NCBI RefSeq assembly: GCF_009389585.1
Contig: NZ_VIYG01000004.1
Span: 1-64,000 of the forward strand
Direction: 5' to 3'
From: Oceanobacillus sp. CFH 90083
GTDB lineage: Bacteria > Bacillota > Bacilli > Bacillales > Amphibacillaceae
Length of the DNA stretch: 64,000 nt
In this document: piece after piece, positions 17,376 through 27,459 of the stretch
How positions within the stretch are numbered: position 1 is the stretch's first letter
How the letters are laid out: each line of letters starts with the position of its first letter
Notes under the pieces: generated by a model
The model's input: only the letters and a program-made list of their open reading frames with translations
The model's database searches: none
Told to the model about the DNA's origin: nothing
Made by a program: the position numbers and the translations under genes

Positions 17376-18698
17376 ATGTCACAGCTAAAGAAATTAGTGT
17401 TGTTTGGAGTATTCTTTTTATTAGTTACTTTTATGGTTGCGTGTGGTGGAGATGATGGAGCGGAGACAGATGATTCAGGCACAGAAAGCAGTGGAGGAAA
17501 TGAAAACGCTTCCGAAGAACAGGAGCAAGTAACTATTGTTTATGCCACAGGTGTTGATACTACCGGCAAAGTAGAAGCGCAAATTGCAGAATTTGAGGAG
17601 TTAAATCCACATATTAAAGTGGATTATCGTGAGATGCCTTCAGATACGGGGCAGCAGCATGATCAATATGTAACTATGTTTAGCTCGCAAAGCTCCGAGA
17701 TCGACGTTTTTAACGGTGACAGCATTTGGCCGGCTGAATTTGCTCAAGCCAACTATGCATTAGAATTAGATCGTTTTATTGAAGCGGATGGTATAGATTT
17801 AGATGCGCACTTTGATGGACCGATTCAAGCAGGTAATTTTAATGGCAGACAATGGGCACTTCCATTGTTTATCGACGCTTCATTCCTTTATTATCGTACT
17901 GATATAACAGAGGAACCGCCAACTACTTGGGATGAATTAATTGAACAAGCTGGAGAATTGCAAGGTGAAGAAGGTACGGAGTTTGGTTATCTATTACAAG
18001 CCTCTCAATATGAAGGTTTGGTGACAAACTTTGTTGAAATCATTGCTTCTTATGGTGGTGAAGTTATTAATGAAAATAACGAAGTAGTAGTAAACAGCCC
18101 GGAAACGATTAAAGGTTTAGAGAAACTAGCAGAAATTGTACAATCTGATTTTGTACCAGGTAACATCTTGAATTTCCAAGAAATTGAAACAGAAAATGCA
18201 TGGATTGCAGGAAATTCTGTATTTGCACGTAACTGGCCATATATGCAATCTTCTTCCAGTGATGAAGAGCGTTCTGAAGTTGTAGACAACGTACAAATTG
18301 CTCCATTACCTGCTGGTGATGAGGGAAGTGCTTCCGCATTAGGCGGCTGGATGGCAATGATTAATCGTTATACAGAGCATCCGGAAGAGTCTTGGGAATT
18401 AGTAAAATATTTAGCTGGTGAACAAGGGCAAAAGACAGGAGCAATTGTGGGGAATCATGCTCCAACTATCGAAGCACTTTATGATGATCCAGAAGTGCAG
18501 GAAGCGGCACCTTTATTCCAAAATCCAGAATTTGTTGAGGGACTGAGCGCAGCTGTTCCTCGTCCAGTATCACCGATCTACCCTGAAATTTCCGATATTA
18601 TTCAGATTCAGGTTTCACAGGTGCTGACTGGTGATCAAACAGCTGAGCAAGCTGCAGAAAATATGCAGACACAGATCGAAAATGCTATGGAAGATTAA
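17376..18698 (+). CDS. ABC transporter sugar-binding lipoprotein, family 1 (copy 2)
   Basis: A 440-residue lipoprotein, paralogous to the preceding one over its whole mature length; differences concentrate in the linker and in scattered surface positions. The lipobox is FMVAC with Cys23, followed by an acidic low-complexity linker with GGDDGAETDDSG. It captures the sugar outside the cell and delivers it to the two permeases encoded next. It has its own promoter and operator, and a hairpin separates it from the permease genes, which would allow excess binding protein over permease. Two near-equivalent receptors feeding one permease pair may broaden substrate range. Confidence 0.88.
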   Translation: MSQLKKLVLFGVFFLLVTFMVACGGDDGAETDDSGTESSGGNENASEEQEQVTIVYATGVDTTGKVEAQIAEFEELNPHIKVDYREMPSDTGQQHDQYVTMFSSQSSEIDVFNGDSIWPAEFAQANYALELDRFIEADGIDLDAHFDGPIQAGNFNGRQWALPLFIDASFLYYRTDITEEPPTTWDELIEQAGELQGEEGTEFGYLLQASQYEGLVTNFVEIIASYGGEVINENNEVVVNSPETIKGLEKLAEIVQSDFVPGNILNFQEIETENAWIAGNSVFARNWPYMQSSSSDEERSEVVDNVQIAPLPAGDEGSASALGGWMAMINRYTEHPEESWELVKYLAGEQGQKTGAIVGNHAPTIEALYDDPEVQEAAPLFQNPEFVEGLSAAVPRPVSPIYPEISDIIQIQVSQVLTGDQTAEQAAENMQTQIENAMED

Positions 18699-18710
18699 AG
18701 GATTTCTAAA

Positions 18711-18757
18711 GAGATGGGCAAGATGGGACGCTTTGAATTTCATCTTGCTCTTTCTAT
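18711..18757 (+). terminator. Intercistronic hairpin between binding protein and permease
   Basis: GGGCAAGATG (18716-18725) pairs with CATCTTGCTC (18741-18750), followed by TTTCT. It probably acts as a leaky terminator or mRNA stabiliser, as often found between binding-protein and permease genes. Confidence 0.6.
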
Positions 18758-18801
18758 TAAGTACGTCTAAATGTACTTAGCAGAAAGGGAGGGAAAGAAA
18801 T

Positions 18802-20115
18802 GTGAAGAAATTTCATTTCAGTGAAAAACAACTGGGTTATCTGATGATACTTCCATCTATCATACTTGTAGTATTAGTAACATTATGGCCTGTTGCCCAG
18901 TCATTTTATAATAGTTTATTTGATTATCGCTTAAATGATCCAACGAGATCGGAGCGGATGCTAAGTGCTAATATGGATTTGGAACGTTATGTGGATAATT
19001 ACTTTTATATTGACGGTCAGCTGGACAATCTGGAAGGCAGTGCCGTTGGTGATGACATAGCGACGATTAAGCAGGCAAGAGAAACAATTGAAGGCTTCCA
19101 TAGTGAGTTGGCATCAGATAGTGAAATCAATGCTAAAATGGAGCAGATTGATGAAATGCTGATGAATTTCGAGCCGGTTTCTGATACTGATTTAAAATAT
19201 TCAAAGCTGGACAATGACTTTGCGGAAGATTATCGCGCAGCTTTGATTTCTATCTCAGAAGACTTACAAGAGATGGCTGCCACCACAGACAATGATGAGC
19301 TGGCACAAAATTATGAACAGGCAAGTTCATTACTGGAAGCTACAAGTACGAATATATTAGAATCTAACTTTATTGGTTTCTCTAACTATGTGAAATATTT
19401 TAAAGACAGTCGTATGTGGCAGTCTCTAGCTAATACGATGATATTTACCATTGCTTCCGTTGCTGTTGAGCTTGTATTAGGTTTAGCTATTGCCTTATTA
19501 ATCAATCGTGCCTTCAGCGGGCGTGGTATTGTCCGTGCCTCGGTGTTAATTCCATGGGCTATCCCGACGGCTGTAGCTGCTATGATGTGGGGCTTCTTAT
19601 ATGACGGTCAAACAGGGATTGTGGCGCATTACTTTAATGAATGGAACCTGATACCTGATTCATCTTGGCTGTTGTCTACATCAACTGGTGGAATGTTCTC
19701 GATTATTTTTGCCGATGTGTGGAAAACGACACCTTACATGGCATTATTACTATTAGCTGGACTCCAGACCATACCAAATTCCTTATACGAAGCAAGTGAT
19801 GTAGATGGTGCCAACAAATTTCAGCAGTTCTTTAAGATTACACTGCCATTGTTGAAATCTGCTATTTTAGTTGCATTATTATTTAGGACACTAGATGCCT
19901 TCCGGGTGTTCGACCTTATCTATGTACTAACTGGCGGTGGACCGGCGAATGCTACTGAATCTATTTCGATATACGCATACATAACCTTGTTCTCACAACA
20001 GAACTTTGGAGAAGGTTCTGTATTATCGGTTATTGTATTCTTAAGTGTAGCATTGATTAGCTTTATCTATGTACGCTTGATTGGTTCAGATCTATTCGCA
20101 GGACGTACGAAATAG
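18802..20115 (+). CDS. ABC sugar permease, MalF/UgpA type, with large TM1-TM2 insertion
   Basis: A 437-residue inner-membrane permease. TM1 is at about residues 13-33; then comes an unusually long hydrophilic stretch (about 40-190), rich in Asp, Glu, Ser and Ala and probably helical; TM2 onward begins near 205. The EAA loop EASDVDGANKFQQFFKITLP near residue 330 marks the contact with the ATPase. Typical family members of about 290-300 residues lack the insertion. It starts with GTG after AGGGAGGGAAAG. It pairs with the next permease and the lipoproteins upstream. No ATPase gene is in the window, so a general MsmX-like ATPase probably serves it. Confidence 0.86.
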   Translation: MKKFHFSEKQLGYLMILPSIILVVLVTLWPVAQSFYNSLFDYRLNDPTRSERMLSANMDLERYVDNYFYIDGQLDNLEGSAVGDDIATIKQARETIEGFHSELASDSEINAKMEQIDEMLMNFEPVSDTDLKYSKLDNDFAEDYRAALISISEDLQEMAATTDNDELAQNYEQASSLLEATSTNILESNFIGFSNYVKYFKDSRMWQSLANTMIFTIASVAVELVLGLAIALLINRAFSGRGIVRASVLIPWAIPTAVAAMMWGFLYDGQTGIVAHYFNEWNLIPDSSWLLSTSTGGMFSIIFADVWKTTPYMALLLLAGLQTIPNSLYEASDVDGANKFQQFFKITLPLLKSAILVALLFRTLDAFRVFDLIYVLTGGGPANATESISIYAYITLFSQQNFGEGSVLSVIVFLSVALISFIYVRLIGSDLFAGRTK

Positions 20116-20129
20116 GAAGGAGAAATAAT

Positions 20130-20951
20130 ATGAATAAACGTGCAGGTATTGGTTTCTATATATTTCTGGTTATCTTTGTATTTTTGGTAATGTTTCCGTT
20201 TATTTGGGTGTTCTTAACATCGATTAAGCCTGTAGGAGAAATATTTACATCATTTAGATGGTTTACGACCAACCCTACACTGGACTCTTATGATGCTGCG
20301 TTAACGAATCGCCCGCTGATGCGATATATGTTAAATAGCTTTGTTGTTTCATCCGTAACAACCGTTTTGTCGGTAGGCTGTGCTGCTTTTGCGGCTTATG
20401 CGGTAACCAGATTGCCGATTAAAGGGAAAGGTTTATTCCTTGGAGTTGTTTTAGCTGCTTCTATGTTTCCGCAAGTTGCAGTTATTTCGCCAATCTTTAA
20501 CATTGTAACAGAGTTAGGATTACGTAATAGTTATACAGGATTAGTCATCCCTTATATGACAATCAGCTTACCATTATCAATCTGGATTCTATCAACTTTT
20601 TTTCAAAAAATACCATTCGAATTGGAGGAATCTGCAAAGCTTGATGGAGCCAGCCCATTTCAAACATTCCGCAAGATTATCTTACCACTGGCGACACCTG
20701 GTATTTTTACAACTGCAATTCTTGTATTCATTGCGGCATGGAATGAATATTTATTTGCCTTAACAATTAATAGTGATGATGAATGGAGAACAGTGCCAGT
20801 AGGGATTTCTATGTACCAGAGTGAATACTCTGTCCCGTGGGGGGATATCAGTGCTGCAACAGTTATTGTAACCATTCCAATTGTTGTTTTAGTGTTAATT
20901 TTCCAAAGACGAATTGTTTCCGGTTTAACATCGGGGTCTGTAAAAGAGTAG
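20130..20951 (+). CDS. ABC sugar permease, MalG/UgpE type
   Basis: A 273-residue permease with six predicted membrane helices, of normal family length. The cytoplasmic EAA loop EESAKLDGASPFQTFRKIIL lies near residue 170. It forms the second half of the transport channel with the preceding permease; the genes are 14 bases apart with GGAAGGAG between them. The C terminus ends FQRRIVSGLTSGSVKE, as is common in MalG-like proteins. Substrate assignment depends on the lipoproteins. Confidence 0.88.
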   Translation: MNKRAGIGFYIFLVIFVFLVMFPFIWVFLTSIKPVGEIFTSFRWFTTNPTLDSYDAALTNRPLMRYMLNSFVVSSVTTVLSVGCAAFAAYAVTRLPIKGKGLFLGVVLAASMFPQVAVISPIFNIVTELGLRNSYTGLVIPYMTISLPLSIWILSTFFQKIPFELEESAKLDGASPFQTFRKIILPLATPGIFTTAILVFIAAWNEYLFALTINSDDEWRTVPVGISMYQSEYSVPWGDISAATVIVTIPIVVLVLIFQRRIVSGLTSGSVKE

Positions 20952-20959
20952 AAGAAAAC

Positions 20960-21001
20960 ATAATTAGAGCGGATAACTGGAGAGTTATCCGCTCTAATTA
21001 T
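20960..21001 (+). terminator. Very strong 19-bp hairpin after the ABC operon
   Basis: ATAATTAGAGCGGATAACT (20960-20978) and its perfect complement (20983-21001) enclose a four-base loop. It lacks a downstream T-run, so it may stop or protect transcripts rather than act as a textbook terminator. Confidence 0.6.
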
Positions 21002-21315
21002 ACGGTAGAAATGATGATGTTTTCCATTTGCAATTCCCCACAGCCGATAATGGCTATTTTCAGTTTTGTTCCAAATAATGGCTTTAAAATTAAAACGATT
21101 ACATTTATGTTGGTTTAAATTTCATTGTCAATATGGAATTATTTAATTATGCTTTTGAGTCTATTAACAGAAAAAGTACCTTTCAATTCCAATAATCTCT
21201 CCAGCTATAATAACCATATTAAAAACCGTACTAGACAGTATATCTCCTACACATTAAGATGAAGTATAGAATAACTTCTCTACCTAACCCTTAATCTCAG
21301 AAAGGATGAACCAAA
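21002..21315 (+). promoter_or_regulatory. Intergenic region before the aldose epimerase gene
   Basis: No gene is seen. A LacI-like half palindrome AAAACGATTACAT lies at 21092-21104, and AGCTATAATAACC around 21210 could contain a -10 box. These are weak signals. Confidence 0.35.
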
Positions 21316-22197
21316 GTGAAACAGACAATGGAAAATGATTGGTTAAAAGTTGAAATAGAAAGTAAAGGTGCAGAAATACGTGCGGTAAAGAATAAGAAAA
21401 ATAAAATAGATTATATGTGGACCGGAGACAGCACCTATTGGGGACGTGTTTCACCGGTGCTGTTTCCAATTGTCGGCCGTTTGAAAGGAGACAATTATCA
21501 GCTGGAAGGAAAAACCTATGAAATGTCCCAGCATGGCTTCTTAAGAGATGTTGAATTCGAACTAAGCTCCCATTCAGCAGAGCATGCTTCATTTGAAATA
21601 ATCTCGGATGGACGTTTTAAAGATGTCTATCCATATGAATTTAAAGCAACCATAACCTATTCCCTAAATCAAAATACGCTTTCGGTTGATTGGAAAATAG
21701 AAAATAAGAATAGCGGGGAAATGTACTTTTCAATCGGAGCACACCCTGCTTTTCGAGTCCCGCTGTTTGAAAATGAAGGGTTAGAAGATTACCAATTGAT
21801 ATTTACACCTGCTCCGGACAAGGAAGTCATGGAATATGGTTTAGAAAATGCACTGATACATGAGAATGGAGTTCGTAAAAATCTTCCTGATATAACATTG
21901 CAATCAGATCTATTTGCAAAGGATGCGATGATTTATAGCCATATCAACGCATTAGAGCTTGTCTCTGCAAAATCAAATCATGGTGTAGAGGTCGTATTTA
22001 CAGACTTTCCTTTTGTTGGAATTTGGTCTAAATACAATGAAGAAAATCATGCGATGGCGCCATTTGTTTGTATCGAGCCTTGGTATGGTGTAGCAGATAT
22101 GCATGATACAACAGGAGATTTAAAAGAGAAGTTTGGTATTAATCGACTAGGAACGGATGAAGTATTTCAGAAGGGGTATACGATGACGTTTAAATAA
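21316..22197 (+). CDS. Aldose 1-epimerase family protein (LacX-like)
   Basis: A 293-residue protein of the galactose mutarotase-like fold. The stretch VSPVLFPIVGRLKG, the His of QHGFLRD and the catalytic-type His in SIGAHPAFRVP follow the LacX/YihR branch of aldose epimerases. It would interconvert anomers of the sugar brought in by the ABC system encoded just upstream, easing its entry to metabolism. The GTG start at 21316 follows AAAGGATGAACC. It is probably a separate transcription unit. Confidence 0.82.
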   Translation: MKQTMENDWLKVEIESKGAEIRAVKNKKNKIDYMWTGDSTYWGRVSPVLFPIVGRLKGDNYQLEGKTYEMSQHGFLRDVEFELSSHSAEHASFEIISDGRFKDVYPYEFKATITYSLNQNTLSVDWKIENKNSGEMYFSIGAHPAFRVPLFENEGLEDYQLIFTPAPDKEVMEYGLENALIHENGVRKNLPDITLQSDLFAKDAMIYSHINALELVSAKSNHGVEVVFTDFPFVGIWSKYNEENHAMAPFVCIEPWYGVADMHDTTGDLKEKFGINRLGTDEVFQKGYTMTFK

Positions 22198-22219
22198 TTA
22201 TTTCAATTAGCCTGATGAG

Positions 22220-22263
22220 AGCGTATGAACTGGAACCTGTTTAAGTTTATACGCTTTTTTTTT
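22220..22263 (+). terminator. Terminator of the aldose epimerase gene
   Basis: AGCGTATGAACT (22220-22231) pairs with AGTTTATACGCT (22244-22255), followed by nine T. The stem sequence recurs in two other terminators in this window. Confidence 0.85.
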
Positions 22264-22315
22264 GCTGATCAGGAAAGTATAAAATTGTTTCATGTGGATA
22301 GCTATTTATAGAATA

Positions 22316-22427
22316 ACAGGCGCATCCAGCTCCAAGTGCCAAGCTTTAGAGCTAACACGAGCCGCTCTGCGATAAGAAAGATTTAGCGATTCAGGCGTTG
22401 CGACATGATGTCGCGTTCTTAGCCTGT
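22316..22427. repeat. GC-rich structured element, possible dispersed palindromic repeat
   Basis: ACAGGC (22316-22321) and GCCTGT (22422-22427) bracket about 110 bases that are GC-richer than the surroundings. Inside lies the 15-base palindrome GCGACATGATGTCGC (22400-22414) and several short GC stems. It codes for nothing evident. It looks like the repetitive extragenic elements found in Bacillaceae genomes, but only one copy is in the window, so this is a guess. Confidence 0.45.
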
Positions 22428-22491
22428 AAGGGGAGGGCTTTACGCTTTTGGTTCCTGATTGATTATTATGCTAATAAATAAAAGAAATGTT

Positions 22492-22571
22492 GGCACTATA
22501 ATACAAAAATAAGGCGTCAAATTATAAATATTTATCCTATTTCTTGATTTAAACTGAAAAATATACCAATA
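22492..22571 (+). promoter_or_regulatory. Conserved upstream element, copy A
   Basis: About 80 bases here align with 30246-30322, sharing TCAAATTATAAATATTTATC exactly and ACTGAAAAA further on. Each copy is followed about 80-160 bases later by a cre-like site and then by a cyclitol unit, here iolI. Likely a shared regulator site or promoter. Confidence 0.55.
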
Positions 22572-22646
22572 AGTTAATAGTAAGATGATAGTGACATAGT
22601 GGCTTCATATCATTATTCGTAAGTTTGTGAATATGTTTTGAAAGGA

Positions 22647-22661
22647 ATGCAAGCGCTTTAA
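22647..22661 (+). promoter_or_regulatory. cre-like site before iolI
   Basis: ATGCAAGCGCTTTAA differs at one fixed position from the cre consensus used by CcpA. It lies 72 bases before the iolI start. Confidence 0.55.
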
Positions 22662-22732
22662 TGAAAGGTATATAACAAATACAAAGCAAACATGTGATAT
22701 TAAGCCTATTATCTACAAGGAGGACGAAGAAA

Positions 22733-23563
22733 ATGAAGCTTTGCTATAATCAAGCAACAACATTAGAGAATTCAAACCTTGTAAAAGATCTCGAATATTG
22801 TGAGAAGCATGGCTACGATTATATTGAAATACGTACGATGGATAAATTGCCTGAATACTTACGGGATCATTCTATGGAAGAATTACAAGATTATTTCCAG
22901 ACCCATCATATTAAGCCAATCGCTTTAAATGCGTTGGTATATTTCAATAATCGTGAAGATGAGGAACAAGTCCTTGAAGAATTTAAAACAATGGTGGGGA
23001 ATGCAAGTAAGTTAGGTGCTGTTTATGTTGTCGTGGTTCCATTAGTAACTGATCAGACACTTCTTAAGAGGGATATTAAAGCGAGTGCAGTAAAAATGCT
23101 GCATCAATTCGCTGAAATAGCAGAGGCACAGCAGATAAAAGTAGCATTGGAATTTGTCGGCCATCCGGAGTGTACGATTAATACCTTTGAACAAGCTTAT
23201 AATATTATTGAAACTGTAGATAGAGAAAGTGTCGGTTTAGTTTTTGACTGTTTTCACTTCCATGCGATGAATTCAGATGTTGAATTTTTGAAGAAGGCAG
23301 ATGGCAAGAAAATCTTTATTCTGCATATTGATGATACAGATGATTATCCAGCTGGCGCACTTCGGGACGAACATCGTGTCTGGCCGGGGGAAGGTATCCT
23401 TGATTTGGAGAAATTATTACAGACCGTAAAGGATATTGGCTACAAAGAAGATATTGTGTCTGTTGAACTGTTCCGTCCAGAATACTATAAGCTGCCTGCA
23501 GAGGAAGTGATTCGAACGGCAAAGGAAACGACACTGCAATCTATCGCAAATGTAATTAAATAA
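22733..23563 (+). CDS. iolI: 2-keto-myo-inositol isomerase IolI
   Basis: A 276-residue TIM-barrel isomerase. Its start MKLCYNQATTLENSNL and the segment EIRTMDKLPEYL closely match remembered B. subtilis IolI. Metal ligands fit Glu140, Asp172, His198 and Glu245, in ALEFVGHP, FDCFHFHAM, LHIDDTDD and SVELFRPEYY. IolI converts 2-keto-myo-inositol to 1-keto-D-chiro-inositol, letting D-chiro-inositol join the pathway. The ATG at 22733 follows AAGGAGGACG; an upstream in-frame ATG at 22694 has no such site. It lies with iolS and an AraC regulator, away from the main iol operon. Confidence 0.92.
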   Translation: MKLCYNQATTLENSNLVKDLEYCEKHGYDYIEIRTMDKLPEYLRDHSMEELQDYFQTHHIKPIALNALVYFNNREDEEQVLEEFKTMVGNASKLGAVYVVVVPLVTDQTLLKRDIKASAVKMLHQFAEIAEAQQIKVALEFVGHPECTINTFEQAYNIIETVDRESVGLVFDCFHFHAMNSDVEFLKKADGKKIFILHIDDTDDYPAGALRDEHRVWPGEGILDLEKLLQTVKDIGYKEDIVSVELFRPEYYKLPAEEVIRTAKETTLQSIANVIK

Positions 23564-23588
23564 ATAGATTATGGGAGGCGTAGACTAG

Positions 23589-24527
23589 ATGGAGCGTAAA
23601 GTACAAATTGCCAAAACAGATTTAATAGTTAACCCAATTGGATTAGGTACAAATGCGGTTGGCGGTCATAACCTATACCCGAATCTTAACGAACAACAGG
23701 GAATGGATATGGTTCGTGATGCGATAAATCATGGCGTAGATTTTCTGGATACGGCTTTTATTTATGGACCACGCTATTCAGAAGAACTGGTTGGGAAAGT
23801 AGTAAAAGAGATGGGAAAACGCCAGGAGATTGTAATTGCGACAAAGGCTGCCCATAAGTTTGTAGATGGAGAGATGCAGTTTGATAATTCTCCGGCATTT
23901 TTAAAGCAAGCTGTTGATGATGCATTAAAACGCTTGCAAACCGATTATATTGATTTATTCTATATCCACTTTCCAGATGAAGATACGCCAAAAGATGAAG
24001 CTGTTGGTGCATTAAAAGAATTGAAGGATGCTGGGAAAATCCGTTCTATCGGTGTTTCGAATTTTTCTCCGGATCAATTAAAAGAGGCGAATAAAGACGG
24101 ATATGTTGATGTTTTACAAGGCCTATATAATTTGGTGCAACGAGATGCAGAGCAAACATTTTTTAATTATACAAAAGAAAATAATATCTCCTTTATCCCG
24201 TTTTTCCCTCTTGCTTCCGGATTGCTGGCTGGTAAGTACGATGAAAATACTACTTTTCCAGAAGGGGATTTACGCAATGGTCATGACCATTTTCAAGGAG
24301 AGGCATTCCGTAAAAACCTTGCAAAAGTAGAAAAGCTGCGAGAAATTGCGGTGGCTAAACAGGTGGAAATTCCTCATTTAGTATTGGCCTGGTATTTGGC
24401 AAATGATGCAATAGATGTTGTTATCCCTGGAGCAAAGAATGGCTCTCAAGTGCAAAATAATTTACAAACGTTAGATGTTGCAATTTCAGATGAGGAATAT
24501 AAAGCGATTAGCGATATTTTTGCTTAG
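23589..24527 (+). CDS. iolS: Aldo/keto reductase IolS
   Basis: A 312-residue NADPH-dependent aldo/keto reductase resembling B. subtilis IolS ([20 protein letters not shown] at residues 16-35). The catalytic tetrad is visible as Asp54, Tyr59, Lys86 and His127. The physiological substrate of IolS is not firmly known; it is encoded beside the iol genes in B. subtilis also. The gene starts 25 bases after iolI with GGGAGGCG before the ATG, so the two form an operon. A reducing role on an inosose or a by-product is an inference. Confidence 0.9.
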   Translation: MERKVQIAKTDLIVNPIGLGTNAVGGHNLYPNLNEQQGMDMVRDAINHGVDFLDTAFIYGPRYSEELVGKVVKEMGKRQEIVIATKAAHKFVDGEMQFDNSPAFLKQAVDDALKRLQTDYIDLFYIHFPDEDTPKDEAVGALKELKDAGKIRSIGVSNFSPDQLKEANKDGYVDVLQGLYNLVQRDAEQTFFNYTKENNISFIPFFPLASGLLAGKYDENTTFPEGDLRNGHDHFQGEAFRKNLAKVEKLREIAVAKQVEIPHLVLAWYLANDAIDVVIPGAKNGSQVQNNLQTLDVAISDEEYKAISDIFA

Positions 24528-24553
24528 TTATAGTATTGTTTGATGAAATGGAG

Positions 24554-24620
24554 GGCTGTTACAGAAAGTCCACTGCTTTGAGATGGGAGTTGTCAATTAA
24601 TGATTAGGTGACAGCCTTTA
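24554..24620 (+). terminator. Possible terminator after iolS
   Basis: GGCTGTTAC (24554-24562) pairs with GGTGACAGCC (24607-24616) across a large loop, then TTTATTTG. The long loop lowers confidence. Confidence 0.45.
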
Positions 24621-24783
24621 TTTGTCTGTGAGAAAGAGCTGATTTTTATTTGTTATGAAAATGAACAGGAAAACTCCTGAATATGCTTAACAACTCTTTA
24701 GTTCGGCTGCTGTTGAGAAGTTTCTTTCCTTTTTATAATGTTCCCTGGAACTTTTTAACAGAATGGAAAGGTTGTACAGAAGG

Positions 24784-25692
24784 ATGACAAACCTATTTGA
24801 AGGAAAAAAAGATTTAAATAAATATGTTACTTCTATTTCATTGTATGGAGCAGCGTTTCGCATCTATTATTGGGGTGGGTGGAAGCGTCATTTTGGTACA
24901 AAAGAGCATGTACACAGCTTTTTTGAGGTATCTTATGTTCTTGGAGGGACTGGGGAATACCAAGAGAGCAATGTGAGTTATCCGCTGGTACCACATTCCG
25001 TTATTTTAACGAGGCCTGATTATGAGCATAAAATTTCCAGTACAAAAGGAATGTATTATTTGTATTTTGCATTTGAGTTAAAAGAAAATGAATCAGCTAA
25101 TGAATGGAAATATTACATTCAAGACTTGGAACGAAAAGCACAGCCTGTCCTTCAATCTCAAAAAGAAACGGTACAGTCTTATTTATGGAAAGCACTCTAT
25201 CAGTCTGCGATAGAAGTGGAGCATAGATGGAAGGAAGAAACGCTAAAACAGCTTGCTTCTAATTTACTTCCGGCTATACTCGATACCTTTTACCCATTAC
25301 CTAAACAAGAATCTGGTTTAAAAGATGATGCTTTTGATGAGCGTAAAATATTAATCTATCGTGTAAATTTATATATAAAAGATAATTTGCATAAGAATCT
25401 TAAAATATCAGAAGTTGCAGATGATTTCTATGTTTCTAAGCGCCACCTTTCCCGTCTGATTAGAGAGGAAACCGGAAAGACATTTACAGAAGTTTTACAG
25501 GAAGAACGTCTTGATTTAGCTACGGAATATTTGCGGGGAACAAATATGTCGATTAAGGATATTGCAACAGAATGCGGCTTTTCCAGCCTGCATTATTTTA
25601 CGAAAGTATTTACACGCATTATACGGACTCCTCCGGCTAAATATAGAAAAATATATCAGGATACGGTAGAATCAGAGTTTAAAGAGACCTAA
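24784..25692 (+). CDS. AraC-family transcriptional regulator (copy 1)
   Basis: A 302-residue regulator with an N-terminal cupin-like sensing domain (HVHSFFEVSYVLGGTGEY near residues 41-58) and two C-terminal helix-turn-helix motifs (about 205-290; VSKRHLSRLIREETGKTF and ECGFSSLHYFTKVF). It is paralogous to the AraC protein at 30728, and both then have 302 residues if this ATG is used; an ATG at 24763 is in frame but is not matched in the paralogue. It probably activates the cyclitol genes downstream, from direct repeats at 26040-26082. Inducer unknown, probably an inositol isomer or inosose. Confidence 0.87.
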   Translation: MTNLFEGKKDLNKYVTSISLYGAAFRIYYWGGWKRHFGTKEHVHSFFEVSYVLGGTGEYQESNVSYPLVPHSVILTRPDYEHKISSTKGMYYLYFAFELKENESANEWKYYIQDLERKAQPVLQSQKETVQSYLWKALYQSAIEVEHRWKEETLKQLASNLLPAILDTFYPLPKQESGLKDDAFDERKILIYRVNLYIKDNLHKNLKISEVADDFYVSKRHLSRLIREETGKTFTEVLQEERLDLATEYLRGTNMSIKDIATECGFSSLHYFTKVFTRIIRTPPAKYRKIYQDTVESEFKET

Positions 25693-25706
25693 ATCGTTTC
25701 ATTGTG

Positions 25707-25757
25707 AAGCCTTTATTTTGCAGTACATATGATAGTAATGCAAAATAGAGGCTTTAT
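25707..25757 (+). terminator. Terminator of AraC gene copy 1
   Basis: AAGCCTTTATTTTGC (25707-25721) pairs with GCAAAATAGAGGCTT (25740-25754), one mismatch, then TATT. Confidence 0.7.
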
Positions 25758-25851
25758 TGCAGTTCCATAGCAGAAATCACAGAACTAAGCAAGGAAGGCT
25801 TACCAAAAAGTAATGAGGTAATCCTGTTCTGAAAAAATGAATATTTAAGTA

Positions 25852-25890
25852 AAAACGTTTTTCCAGTTGTATTGGAAAGGCGTTTTTTTA
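25852..25890 (+). terminator. Second terminator-like hairpin
   Basis: AACGTTTTTCCA pairs with TGGAAAGGCGTT through G-U pairs, followed by seven T. It reinforces the end of the AraC unit. The remainder of 25891-26384 carries only regulatory signals. Confidence 0.6.
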
Positions 25891-26029
25891 TACCGTTTAA
25901 TCTCCCCTTTGTGAAATGTATATTTGTTTAACTAGCCCACCAGCCTGATGTGATAAATAATCATCAACGTTTTTCCTCCTTCTATAATATAGGAAGTATT
26001 GTCTTCGGTGTCCTGAAAATGCAAAAATA

Positions 26030-26115
26030 TGGCTGAATTATACAAATACAATAACAATATCTTTCTCTATAATATACAAATATAAATGATTACTTTTTGG
26101 TTATATTTTGATTAT
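26030..26115 (+). promoter_or_regulatory. Conserved promoter region of iolG copy 1 with direct repeats
   Basis: This stretch aligns over about 85 bases with 31888-31972. It contains two direct repeats of ATACAAATA (26040-26048 and 26074-26082), 34 bases apart, a spacing near three helical turns, plus TCTCTATAAT between them. I infer tandem AraC-type activator sites. Confidence 0.55.
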
Positions 26116-26275
26116 ATTTTTTTGGTGGTTGTTGATATTAAATAAGGTGCGATATACCTTAAGTAAAAGAAACAGACTACTGACTAATCTAAGATTATCT
26201 CCTTTTATATCTTTTAAAATGGAAGGGTATTCATTCTGTTTGCAGGTACGGATATATCGAATTTTTTAACAGAAA

Positions 26276-26290
26276 AAGAAAACGCATTCA
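26276..26290 (+). promoter_or_regulatory. cre-like site before iolG copy 1
   Basis: AAGAAAACGCATTCA differs from the cre consensus at one fixed position (A instead of T at position 2). It lies 95 bases upstream of the iolG copy 1 start. Confidence 0.5.
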
Positions 26291-26324
26291 ATGTATTGTT
26301 TTATCCTTATAAAAAGATGGCTAG

Positions 26325-27416
<1,092 letters not shown>

Positions 27417-27459
27417 GAATGATGAAATAAAACTATATTTTTAAAAGGAGATGAATAGC

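Noticed and set aside
20967-20978. lac operator-like string GAGCGGATAACT
   Set aside because: It resembles the E. coli lac operator by chance; it is one arm of a perfect hairpin after the ABC operon and not near a promoter.
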